Source of the DNA: Solea solea
Lineage: Eukaryota; Chordata; Actinopteri; Pleuronectiformes; Soleidae
Length of the DNA stretch: 64,000 bases
Assembly: GCF_958295425.1 (NCBI RefSeq)
Contig: NC_081142.1
Span: 13,605,821-13,669,820 of the forward strand
Direction: 5' to 3'
How positions within the stretch are numbered: the stretch's first letter is position 1; every line of letters starts with the position of its first letter. The position numbers and the translations under genes are program-made. A model generated the notes under the pieces. That model was given only the letters and a program-made list of their open reading frames with translations. It was not told the DNA's origin and did not search any database. Positions 36,044 through 49,700 of this stretch are shown piece by piece.

Positions 36044-36162
36044 AATGACAAAGTAAAGTGCAGATAACAAATGTTATCTGACAGGAAAAAAAAAAGTCAG
36101 GTTTGGTGAATGGGGTGCAACAATTAGAAGGCCTTTGTTCCTGTCAATGTAAGCCACGTGAG

Positions 36163-36191
36163 TTTATTGTAGTAGCAGAGGTGCATTTATT
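36163..36191 (-). terminator. Candidate kif14 poly(A) signals
   Basis: Two AATAAA hexamers on the minus strand (36163-36168 and 36186-36191) lie about 470-500 bp downstream of the kif14 stop codon. They would give a 3' UTR of roughly half a kilobase. Confidence 0.45.
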
Positions 36192-36660
36192 ATTTTGTCT
36201 TCTTTTTTTTTTAAACCATACATTAAAAGAGTATAAAGAAGAGACCCTGTGTATAAACAAGTCTCTCCTGAGTGCAAGTGTGCAAGTTACAGTATGAGAA
36301 TATTATTCAAAGACTTATATCAATATAGGGACAACATACACCTGATTGATAAACAGAGAGAAAAATACAGCAGCGTTTAGCCACCCTGAATAATTGTAAG
36401 ACATTATACACCTTCTAGTGACTCAAGTGTTTTTAAAAAATGCCATTATAGTACTCAAAAAAAAAAAGCATATATATTATAGTCAGACATGAGGATGAAC
36501 CTCAGGTGTATCTTAAAGCCTAGTACCGCATTTACTCATAGTGTCTGCAATTTTAGCTTGTCTGTAATGGAAGGTTTATAATTATGGGATGCCCAGCAAA
36601 AGAAAAGAAATATACCCACATTGTAGTAAACGCTACACAGAATAACATTCACTATGTACA

Positions 36661-37742
36661 TTACACCCAATGTGGGCTGCCTTTGGCTGACACACCAGCA
36701 GGCAGAGAATAGACCATTTTACTCACGACTCGATTTCTAACAGCGCTGTGAGTGGAACCACTGTCATTGGTCAAGAAATCATCTTCTGCACTCTTATTTG
36801 AAGCGCCAGAGCTTCTGCCTTCTCCTGTGCTCTGTTCGTTGCAGGGCGAGGACAGGGATTGTAGGGCAGAGTGGACTTCGTCTCGTGCCGTCGTGCTACT
36901 CTGACGTGGACGGTTCCTATTGAGCTGCGAGGACGGTGTCAAAGCCCCTTCCTCAGCCAAACCAGTGATCAGCTCATCAACAGCTTTGGCAGAGGACGAG
37001 ATCAACTCTCTGCAGCTGCTGAAGTTAGAGTCTCTGTCTTTCCCTGGGAGGAGAATGACAGTCAGGTAGAGAAAGTGACAGCTGCTACAACAATATTGTG
37101 CATTTTGACTGAGACTGTTTTTTTTTTTACACTATTCATACTTACTTCAAATCCAAAACTCGACATTAACAACCCAAAGCAAAATTATCATAATATATTT
37201 CATGTTTTTGTTGGCTGAGATATTGACAAAGCTGCAACTAAAATGGACACATAAACCCAGTAAATACCATAAAATACTGCATGAAGAAAGTTGGTAGTAG
37301 TTATTTAATTGGTAGAGATTTTAAGGCAAGGGACATTTTTATTCTGTTTTTAGTAATTAAAGTAAAGCAATGGAATTAATTTAACGGAATCAGTTACCTT
37401 TATATATCTGTTCTAGGCTATAATTTTGTTTAATTAAAATTCTTTCTTTTCTTATCTTAAAACAAACTGTTCATGGTTTCAGTAACCCATCTATACTGTT
37501 TATACATGGATCAAACGCGAGGATTCATCTCAAAGGGTTTATCCCAATAAATTTTTATACTTAAATACAATGATGAATTTGTCAAGGTTTACTAGTCAAT
37601 TGTTATTATTTTTTTGCAGTTGTCCATCAGTGGTATTATATTGTAATTAAACATTTAGGAAGGGAAAATAGTGAAGGACAAAAGGCTAGAATATAGCTTT
37701 GACCTTAGAAGTACTTCTTGTGACATTTGGATACATATATTT

Positions 37743-37776
<34 letters not shown>

Positions 37777-40700
37777 AACCAGCTTCTGTGTACGTCGGGG
37801 GCTTCACCTCGCAGTGCAGCAGACAAAGAGGAATGCAGTTGTCGGATAGCCTGGTTCAGCTGGAACAGTTTGGTTGCTGTGGTCCTCAGCGTCTGCAAAT
37901 GCAAAGCAGAAGAATCCTCCGCCCCTTCTTCCACCTCCTCTGGGTCACATTCTCTTTCCTGTTAAAACCCCAGTATACAAAACAAACACACACGCATGTA
38001 AATGTAATGCAACCGACACTATGCTGATGAATTTACTTCCACATTTGCAGTGCTGTGTCAAAAACATTATGCAAAACAAAAATAAATGCCATGTTGTTTC
38101 AAGCTGTTACTCAGGTTTATTTGTCCACAATATGCCCCTGCGTCTATATGTGTCAGTGATTGTTTTAACAAAAAAAACTGCTAGTTTGTGTGACTAAGAT
38201 AACAGCAAACAAGCCTGTTAGCTGTGAGTGATGCCGCTTCATTCAACACATTCATTACCTGAATTATCTTTAAGGGGTGACTGCAGTGAGATAAGCCTAC
38301 AGAGCATTGAGCTTTACAGGGACAATAAAAGGCTGAGTGGCATCTTTAACAGGGCTGCAGTGGGAGTGGGTATTAATCTCTAACATTAATCCCTTGTCAA
38401 GATGGAAGACTGTTTTAACCATAACAAATCCAGGGGAAGCTTTGCTGGACATGTGTTTTCTTTCAGCTACAGGCCCAGTGTTTCTCTAATAAAGCTGCAG
38501 ACAGCTGATAGCTCAAGCCATTAATCAGATTATTTCATTCCAATTAAATAATCTGATTAAATGATTAGCAACATAGATTACAAAAACCGCATGAAACAGA
38601 AAGAGGAAAAGAATTATGTATCTGAGTTATAGGTTACACTATGTATTATTTACAACAACAAGCTGTTTTTAGAAAAATCAACACAAAACTATAACCGACA
38701 TTATAGTATTAGTAGTACAGAATTGTCCCAGGAAGTACAGTTGTTTAATTAACTCAAAAACAAGTTTCTTTATTGATATGAAGAAAAAAAAAATTATCTC
38801 ACACCACAACTCACCGTCAAATGGAGATGCATGTAGTTCTGCAGAGCACGTGCAAAATCGAGTGACTTCGATTTTAGGCTCTGTAGGACCTGAGAGTAGA
38901 CATGACAGGTATCAATAATCACAAAGCATTCAGAAAATGTACATTCAAAGTTATAATTTAAAAAAAATAAAATAAAAAATCTTTGTGACATAAACTCAAA
39001 GTATCATTTACATCTAAAGTAAAGTAGTCTTACCGGGGTTCTGGGATATGCCAGCTGAGCCTCTCTTAGCATTTCCCTGGTGATGACGAGGCTCTCCTCA
39101 ATAAGAGAGCGAACACCTCTGTTCGTACCCTTCAGTACACACATGACCAGTGATGACTGAAAAGATGTCATAGAAAAATGAACCATTACATGTTTAACTT
39201 AATTATTGGGACAGCATATGGTATACAATGACACCAAAAAAATTGAAAACAAACGCCTTTTAGGACATCAAATAAAAAAAAAAAACTCAGTCTAGAACAA
39301 ACAAATACACATAAAAACTAGGTTCATAAATTTACTATGTAAAGTAAAAAAAAGTAAAAACCTTTTCAGACTTTCTGAGGATCAGCAGCTGAATATGCCC
39401 GTAATAATCAAACATCAGAAAGTTCCCTTTTAGATATATTTGACACATACTTTGATCAGTAAGGCGGTGATTTATACTACATTTATTACAAATTACCTGT
39501 CAGACAAACTGTCTTCAACACTGGGAATCTTTTAGTTTTCATTCTGTCATTTCTGTGGCTGTCTCAAATATTGATATGAAAAGTGGAGGGGAGGAAAAAA
39601 AAGGGAAAATAAACAAAATAATGCATACAAATATGTGCAGACATAATCCCACATCCTCTAATATGTTCCTGGCCTCGAGATACACACGGCTGATATGAAA
39701 TTCTTTGGTATCATGGAGTAAGGGCTTGATTATAGTGGCCCCACAAGCCTAACCAGAGATACTAGTATTAATAGTGGTGGTTACCTTGCCTACAGCCTGG
39801 GCACCCAGCTCCACAGCATTTAACGACATGCACGTCACCGCTGCCAGGTGGCCGAGTGCAAGCAATGCAGCATCCAGGCACTGGCTGCTCTTTCTCCGTG
39901 CCTCTGTGACCATTGATGTGATCTCTGACTCACAACCCTGAATGGAGACAAAATTACAATTTCAGTAAACATCATGTTAGCACAAACTCACAATGAGCTT
40001 GAATTAAAATTGATTTGATTCGAATTAAAGCAAGCAAGCTAGAAAAAAAGCTGCACCCACAGTCTGAGGTGTCGGTAAATAAATTAAAATACTGAAGAAT
40101 GTAAAAACTTACGGGTAAGGGGGGAAAATTGCGTGTTTAGGTGCTGAGGCTGGTAAGGAATTTAGATTTACGTTTCATATATTCATGTTCTGTTTGGGGC
40201 TCAAGGATGAGAATTCCCACCGCTTGGCCATTTCCATAGACGGAGCTCAAACAGCTCAGAGCTAAGATCCGTCAATCAATGCTGTGCATTTTGATTAGCC
40301 GCCCCTGTCCAAACCACGCTAAACTGAAAATCAGCTCAGAGTCTGGGCTTATTTCAACTTATCTATATATTGCCATGAAATGCAGTGTATATAATATCAC
40401 TGTAGTGTCATCTCTGCGTTCACCTGAATGAGAAGTTGAAAGAATCCTCCCATCTTCTTGACTTGGCTCTTGAGTTCCTCGGCGATGGTGTAGAGCGAGC
40501 CAGTAAAAGGCTTAATGTTGATCATCCACTGGGTGGTAAACACTGCGCTCTCTATGGCTGCGGTGGCCTTGACCAGCTGAGTCTGAGCCACCAGGTCAGA
40601 AACAAACACTGCAGGAGAAAAAGATTAAAAATTTGAATCATACACACCTACACATACACCTGAAAAACGATAATCCTCAGCTCAGAAGAAAGGGTTTGTC

Positions 40701-43700
40701 ATTCCAAAACCTTAAACAGTTGTTATTTATCTTCTATGACCAATATCAGACAATTACATGAAAAAAATTCATGCAAAGGGCTTCTTCTGGTCATGGCCTT
40801 AGTCCATCTATCAGCTTTGTCTAGCAGTTAACTCACTGTTGAAACCAAATTTTGCTCTACTTCTCATTTATTACTCATAAAAAAAATGGAAAAATTCAGA
40901 CCGTTCTCATGGTTATCATCATCCAGGCCGTCATACAGGTCAGATATGGTTTGGACAGCCGTATACACCAGGTTCAGATCACAGGCCAACCTGTCAGCCA
41001 CACTCTCCTCTGCGCCTCTACAACCCCGAAGATGGGCCACCGACTGACCAATCAGCTCCTTGCAGATGCCAGGCAAGGCAGAGGATGTGCTGCTGGGATG
41101 GGTGGAGGGTGGTTTGGCAACACCCATCAACCCTGGAGACAAGGGTGTGCCATGATGGCCTCAGTAAATATCATTCTTGCAACACATTGTCATTATAAGT
41201 GTTCCATTTTAACCAGAAAAGCAAGTGATTTTGTTCAGTGCCTCACCAGCACACTGGGAGGAGCTATGATGGAGACTCTGAATGGGATGGACCCGGATCT
41301 CATAGAGACGCCCAGAGATTCTTCTGCTCTTCAACATACTCCGGCTCCTAACCCCAAACAAACCAATTCAAAACCCGATGAGTAACACGCCAATGTTTAG
41401 TGTTTAAAATTACACCATTTGATCATGATGATGCTCTCAGAATTCAAATTTGGTGATCTCAGACACTTAAGTTGACCTGACATGGGGAGCATTTGTGTGT
41501 ATACAGCGGTAGTAGCGGCAGGCTGAGTGACCAGGTTTTCTGAGCAGTAGAATTTCTTTCTAAACGTTTTAGTGGGCCCTTCTTTGTGTTTTTAGGCATA
41601 CTCAAACCTGATTGCAGCCGTGTCACTTTTGCCATGTTGTGGTTGCCTTTGTCAGTCTTGTCATCAAACTAATCACTAGGAATGTTGCCGTGTGTCAAGA
41701 GACCTAAACAACGCTGCACAGAGAAACGCAGAGAGTTGCCTGGAGCTATATCAGCAATGTTTTCATACCTAAAAGCTAAGCACTGCAGTTTTTAAATGTG
41801 TATTTATTTTCCCAAGGTTTTAAGCGTAAACAGGGTTCAATCGAGTTCTCCTGGAAAATCCATTTTATTTTGTCTTCATGAACAATCTATTGTATAGTGG
41901 GAGTGTTGAGGAGACAGCTGTGGCCATGCGGCTTAAGCATAGGTTTAATGAAGTCACACAGAAAAAAAGTGCACAAGGAACAACTGACCTCGTGCCATGT
42001 TTCATTTGGCTGGGTCTGCTGCTTAAGTTCAGGCACCAGTAGAAGCACCATAAACAGGCTTCACAAGAATAACAATAATATGTGGGAAAATGTTCATGCA
42101 AATGGGGATATGCATGAACCACAGGTGCTCTGTGTATGTTTGGGTTAAGGGTTGTAGATTGAGAAGCACGGGGAGTCTTAATGCCCTTTCCTTTTCTAAA
42201 CACCTTGGCATAGCCTGTATGGGTATAAAATTAATAAACAGAGGGAAAAAAAACTTAAAACGGAAACACTGTGGGCAGCAACTTCATGTTAACTATTCAT
42301 GAAAGAAAAAAAAGATGTGTTGAAAGTTAAAAATATGTGCCAGGTTGTAAATTACATTGGTGGAAACTAGGAACTCTTTGTGAAAACAACCAAAATCTTC
42401 CAAACTATGAGACAGAAATGATTTTCCATGTTCCATCTCCATACTTTTCAACTTTCCATATACATAAATTTGCCGGACATATTGTTCACATTAAAACGAG
42501 TTGAGCATCAGGGCTGTGGAATAAGGTCCCAAGGGCTATAAGGCATAAACATTTTCCACCTAAGTCATGAGAACTGTTGAAAGATGGTAATGTAGGCAGA
42601 GACAAAGGCTCGTACAACCAAGTGATGGGATAGGAAGAGGGAGAAGAGCTGGATAATTACCTTCGGCGTGAGAATGATGAGGTAGAAGCAGAGGAGGCCG
42701 ATATATCTTGCTCCCACTCATCATCAGGGTCATAAAACACATCGTCATCTTTAAAGGTGGAATCCCCCTGCGGAGAGTAAACTACTGCTGACAAACCCAG
42801 TCTCATTTACACAATTTAATGAGAAAAGCACAGCAAAGTGAAGCAGCGTCCCTCTGTCAGGCATTAAACAACCCATTCTGGACTGTAAATAAGGTCAAAC
42901 ACCCGGGAAATTGGCAATTGCACTTGAGCAGATGTCAAACAGAACATGCAGAGTGAGGAAGAGACAGGCTGGAAGAGACGTTTTCCATGTGCTTAACAGA
43001 AACCAAACTAAATTAAATAAATATGCAAAAGCATCCACTGGATCTTTAAGAAATTTGTTGGGAAATCAGCAGTTTATTTATTGCATATCCTGCATCATTA
43101 TGAGTGCAAGTATGCTTCTGATCATTCAGATTCCATTCACAATATGTAACAATACTGTCAAATAAAATTGAATGTGTCTATTAATAAATAAAATATTATG
43201 TTAATTAGAAAAGAAAAATCTAAGTGGACACTAAAGGCAGACATAGGGTTGAGAGAAATTGTTTGATTATTAATCGATTAATCAGTTTGAGGATTTTTAT
43301 CATTATTAAAAACAAGTTATCTGATGTTTCAGCTTCTTAAATGTGAATATGTTTCTGGTTTCTTGCTCCATATAACAAAGAAAAGGGATTTAAGCCAAAC
43401 CTGTTCGAGGTCCCTCATGGCTGCCATGTTGTTTTGGAACTTGTCCAGGCTCCAGAATGTGGAGATCCCCAGCTTTGTGTTTTGAACCCGCACATGGACC
43501 AAACCACCTTGTTCCACGTTCTCACTTTCAGAGCTCTCATGCCTACAAGAGTAGAGAGTCAAGTGAGGCAGCGGATTATAATTTTAAGCTTGAAATAATA
43601 CTCAGGTTAGCGGAGTAACTGTGTAGATAGCAGCCACTTGAATGAATTAATGAATAAATGAAAAACACCTGCAAAAAACTGTGTTTTTCCTCAGTTTGGC

Positions 43701-46700
43701 ACTGATCTTATTAGCTTCTTCAATCATCAAGGACAACTTCATGGCATCCCACTGTGGAGAGACTGTAATATAGAAATGTAATATGTTAACAACAAATTAA
43801 ACAACAGCCCCGAGCCTAATTTGATTGTATTGATGGAAGAAATTCTAGCTATGAGAACATTTCAAAAACACTTAGATAATCCAGTGCAATAGGTAATAAC
43901 CGTCCAACTGAAACTTTTAATTTACAGTCCAAACTTCTGTGTAATTTATTGATATTAAAATTTGGTATTGTACTGTTCATTGTTTAGTTTTGTTAATTAG
44001 TTACCATCCATAAGAGTTAGCCACTATCACACTACTAGGTAAGAGGACAGATCTAGGCATGTGGAGTTTAGGTGGCCTGTGTGGGTGAAGATATAACTTC
44101 TAACTTCAGTATGCGATATTGACTCGGAAGAATCTTACCATTTCTGGGAGTGTTGTTTTCCCTTAATGTTTTTTTCTTCTGCATCTCTTCCAGCTCTTTG
44201 GCAATCTTTCTTTTCTCAGCCTCCAGGGCCTCAACAATCCTCACTTGACTCACATGGTGTTCCTCCATCGCCTGGAGTGAATCATGTTAATGTACACAAC
44301 ATTAAAAACCACCAGGCCAAAACACTATGCCTAAAGCCAAGCTCTACCACAACCCAAATGGCCCATCAGTTAAACATAAAACCCAGAGTTGGCACATTTG
44401 CTTGACCCTCTCAAGCTCATTTTTATACCATCAGAAATTGTGAGGATAAGCAAATTAAGCATATGATGTCATTTGGGGTTGCAGGAATAAAACTGATTTC
44501 CTGCTGAGTGACATCTAACTGCAAAAAGCTGACTAAATTAGGATGTCTCTTAATTTCATTTGCATACTGCAAATCCGCCAACAGAAGTCAGATACATACT
44601 GTCGATTGAAGCACACAGTTTCTATCACAAGTAAAAAGACATTTAGTATGACAAACACATTTTCCCCACAACATGAAAATACATAATAAAAAGTGAAATG
44701 AACAGGGAATTTAATAATGTAAAAATGTTGCTCTGTGTCCTGACCTGGGCCTCCATATGCAGGCGGAGGCGTTTCTTTTGGGTGTCCACCTCCTGCTCCA
44801 GCTCCAGCTTGGCCACCTTCAGCTCTGCCATCTGACTGACCACCTTCTGTTGGGCAAACTCCTGTTGACGTTTCCGTGCACTCTCCTGGTTCTAAATAAA
44901 TTACATTGACAGTGACCGATAAGGGCAGGCACACAACCGAAAATAGTTAGTGAGGGCCCTGTGATAATGCAATGTTGATATTGATAACAACAATGTTAAT
45001 TAGCTGCAAATAATTGCACTGGCAACACATAAGTTAAAAATCAACATACTACAGTGCATAGAGGGCATTAATTAGAACTGTAATTTCCCTGCAAATGATC
45101 ATCATTTAGCAGTCGTAGTGTTCACCAGAAACTAAATAAAACATGTCGTATTTTCATTTTAAAAAAAAACCAGAAGTGTACCAGCTCTCTCTCCAGGGCT
45201 CGGATCCTGTGCTCATAAAGAGACTTCTGATCAGACAGCTCCTTCTGTGCCATCTCCTTTGCCATCTGGATTCCCTGCATCATCTCCTCTTTTGCCTTCA
45301 AATGGGCCTCTTCAATTTCTGCCTCCAGTCTGAGATGCACAATTATGGCTTCAGTGGAATTCTTACATTCACTATTATTATTTCACACAATTATGTGTTG
45401 CCCTTAAAAAAAAATCAGTCTGACTCACTGTGCTCTTTGAGCTGCGAGTAGCTCATTTTTGGCAAATTCAAAATCTTTCTGGCCGTCTCCTGTGCCTGTC
45501 CAACACGATACCCGCTTCCCAGACTGCACCTCGGCTGGATGGTTAAAGCGGAAGTAGTGGTCTCCACCTAGAATCACCCTGTCCCCCTGGAAGCAAGATG
45601 CAAAACAATTAGTTTGTAAAATGTTTGGTCAAATATGGTGATGACATGCTTGGCTTAGAAATCAGTTGCCTCGTAGTACAAGGCATTAGTTATTGCTCAG
45701 AAAAGAGTAGATATTCTTTATGATCTACTTACATGATGAAGGACAGTGGACTCTGAGATGAGATTCCCGTTAACAAAGGTCTTGGCATTTTCCATTGGCG
45801 TGATGCTGACAGTATCACGGATGCTGGTTATAACACTAAAAATAAATACAAAAACAAAAACATGTGGTTTAATAGTATTGCCATTTGAAATTGGCTGGGT
45901 GTTCAGAAATCCTGTTACATCATCGAAACCTATTCATATGAAGTTAATTTTAACTCATGTGTTTTTGGTTAATATCAGCCTATTTCATACTTGGAAACAA
46001 AATGCCATAGTTGTCTCACCAGTGTTGGTCAGCAATGAGGGCTCCAGTCAGTTGAATGTCATGGCTCAAATCAGACTTGAGCTTGCCCACTGTGGTCTGA
46101 CCCTCTTTGATCATGTAAAGAAGCATCTCTGACAGCTGAGGATCCTCGTTCAGGTTCACCAGGTTGGGAAGACGATTGTCCACCTTGAATGTCACACCTG
46201 CTTTCTGAGGCCGCAAAAGAGCAACAGCATGTCTTACAGCTTTTGTCTACGTATTTTAAAAGTAACACAGAACTAATTTCTTGGAGTTAAACATTGTGCC
46301 TTTACTTTAAATAAAGTTAAATGTTAAGTACGTTCACAGAAAGTTTAATAATGAATAAGACAGGTATATTTTGCTCAGGGCAATTTACCTGCAACTCTTT
46401 GGTCTCCTCACGTTTGCGAATTTCAGCTTGTTCCAGTTTCTCTCTCCATGCCCTGTCAGAGAATTAAGAACTAAACTGAGAGGTAGACCAACATTTTAAA
46501 ATCACCTACACAGAAAAATACCTCATTAAATACATGCGATATGGAGTCGTCGCATCCAATCAGACTTTCAGTGTGGTTGAAGAAAACCGTATACATCTAC
46601 ACACAGTTTTGATAACAATGGATATGAAGAAAAATCACTTTGCTCTGAGTTCTAAATCTACTATAGCTTCTAATATGATCCCCTCAAAAAATATAATATT

Positions 46701-49700
46701 CAGGGGTTCATGTCAAATGAATAAAATTAATAAATGAATGATGATTCTGACCGGTTGGCCTCGACCATTTCTCTCTCTTGCCGAGAGAGTTTGGTCTTCA
46801 GGGCAGTAATCTCCTGCTGGAACAGCCTGACTCTCTCCGGTTCAATTCCGAGTGAGCTCATCTGGGCTGCTCGCAGCTTCTCCACCTCCGCCTTCAGATC
46901 TAGACACACAGAAAAAAAAGCAATACATCTACATTAGATAATGCAGCAGTTGTCACGAAATATAAACAGCGATGCTTTAACAATCAAAACAAATTGCAAG
47001 GAGTTCCAAAGTCCTGACAATGTGTTTTAAGGCATGAGGCATAAAAGAATAAAAATGTACGATTTTGTCCAAAATGGGACCAATAATGTCAGTTCCTGAT
47101 GACAACTTACTGAGCAACCTAGACTGGATTAGTAATGCTAAAGTCATATTCACTTTGAGGTTCTTGCACTGTCAGGAAGTGTGAGAAATCCACAGCAAGA
47201 GCTCCCCTTAGTGGTGAATGTGATGAACAGCAACACAATCACCTCATGAAAAATAATACTTGCATGACAGTTAGCCGCCATGTGCGGCTGACAGTGCATA
47301 AATATGGCCTGGAGGCAAGGTTAGGGCCAAGACTTAATTGAACTGGGTAGTGCATAAGTTGGTGATGGATAGATGGGCAGACAGGAGGGTATGCGGGGAG
47401 AGAAGTAGAGAGAAGATCAAGAGCAAGAGTGAGATAGACATGCACATATACATAAAAAAAAGAGAAATACATAGACACAGACAGTGAGACAGAAACAAGG
47501 AGACAGATGAAAAATTAGGTAACAGGACAGACAAGAAACCAAAGAATGAATGACAATTCAAATCAGTATGTGTATAACATGACTCTTAAAATTGCAATTA
47601 TTGAATCGTAAAGGACGCAATTTGTTATTTTTATGATTTTTCCCCCCAAAAAAATGCAAAACCTCCAGGTTGAAAACCTATTTTCTCTTAAAGTTTTCAT
47701 TCTTGCACTAAAGTATAATAGTTAATGCTTTGAAATTATATTCATCCAAATCACTGTGAATCAGAAAATTTGCTACTAGGCTTTTCCTTCAAATTGTTTA
47801 TCCTTAGTTGGGACAAGGCGACATGCACAATCAAGTTATCTTATAAGAGTTCAACTCTTATAGTAAATTAGATAGTGATAATTGCCTTTAAAAATGTCGG
47901 ACATATAAAGATAGATTTTGCTCCTGCATGACATTTTAAGACAACCATTTAACTTTGGTTTTAATTTCCAGGGGCAAAACACTTGAAGCAACTAAGTAAT
48001 ACCTCAAGGTGTGTTCTATTGCTATTAAAGAAAACTATCCTGAAAACTAGGGCTGCAATGATTCGTTTACTAAATTACTATTTAGATAATTGATTAAATC
48101 AATTTTTTATTTTAGTTTTCAGCTTCTTAAATGTGAATATTTTCTATAATGAAAGATAATTAAATTGGGAAAATAATCATTAGTTGCAGCCATACTGCAA
48201 ATTTTAATACCGAATAATTCCCCAGCCTTGGTGTATAATAATGATCGAGGGACAGAAGTACACCCTGTTCCTTTAAAACTTGATATTGTGCTGTCGAGAT
48301 TCTTCCACTGCACAAATAGTTTTCACAGATGCCAGGAGTCTAGTAACAACATCACTGAAGTACAAAAAAATCCATTTCCTTGTGAATGAGGACATACAGG
48401 TGTGCAGCTTATGTAGGAGGCAGATGTTCAGGTTTACAAAAAAAACTTCAACTTTCAGAAAAACATAATGTCCATGAATGCACAGAAAGGAAAGAAGACT
48501 ATTTGAGATCAAAATTGTTTTCTCAAAAGGAGAAAAGGGTTAGGTTAGCCTTGCTTCTCTATCTCCACTTTTGTTGTCACAGAGGCCACATGATTTTTTT
48601 TTTTAATGTCCCAACCTCACAACATAGGGGTCACACATGTTAAAACAGGTCCATGATTTACCACTCAGGTGAAGCCTTATGAAACACTAACTATTCATCA
48701 ATTAAACCTGTTTAAAAGGCTTATTGCAGGGATGTGGGGGGGGAAAGGGGATTTTAGAACGTGGTAATTTTCAAAAACTGACCTCTGATGAGCTTGGCAC
48801 TGGTATCCTCATTGACCTTGGCCACATTAATAATTGTTCGGGCCTGCTGAGCATAGCGCAGTGTGCTTAGACTTTCCTCCACATTGCTACCTGCTGGGCT
48901 CAGAGTGGCAATCATGGTCGTCTTGGAGTTACCACCGAGGCTTTCTTTCAACAGCCTAAAGGAGGGAAAAAGGGGGAGGATTGGTCAGTATGTCTATAAT
49001 TCAAATATTTGCACAGATGTGTTATGGATTAATAAATATTTGCAATTATCTTCTGAGAAAAAACATTACATTTTTACTTACATGTTCCTCAATTAATTTG
49101 TGTTAACATATTAACAAGTAGGACAGGTATGAATTTTCTATGCATTGAAGTCGGTCTTAAAAGTAAATATAATAACAAAACTTTGGTAGGATGTGTTGTC
49201 AACCTATTTTTATTATTTTTAAAGACACTAAAGATAACCTACAAAGCAAACATTGTGTTCTACTACAGCTTCGTGTTTATAAAAAAAAAACAATCTCTCA
49301 CCATGTGAGGACAGACTCCCTGTATGGTATGAAGACCTTCTTCCTGGTCAGTGCCTGTTCGGACAGGGCAGAGATGACCTTTCCAAGGGTAAGCAGGGAT
49401 TTGTTGATGCTAGCACCTTCCTATGATGATACGGGAAAGGCAGTTATGAAAATGCAGCTTCTTCAAGGTTGGATATAACCTCAATCTACTCTACAAATAT
49501 TATTTGTGGATAATATACTGGAACTGCAACAGGTGGAATGGATTTGATTCACTCTCATTAGTACTGATAAACTAGTTTTTGTAGACTCTTTCCATCTGAC
49601 AGAAATCTGTTAAACAAAATACTGGGCATCAAAAAGTGAGCAAAAGTATCCACTGAGGATTCAAATACTGATTGTTGATTTATATAGGCCTTTTTCCCCA

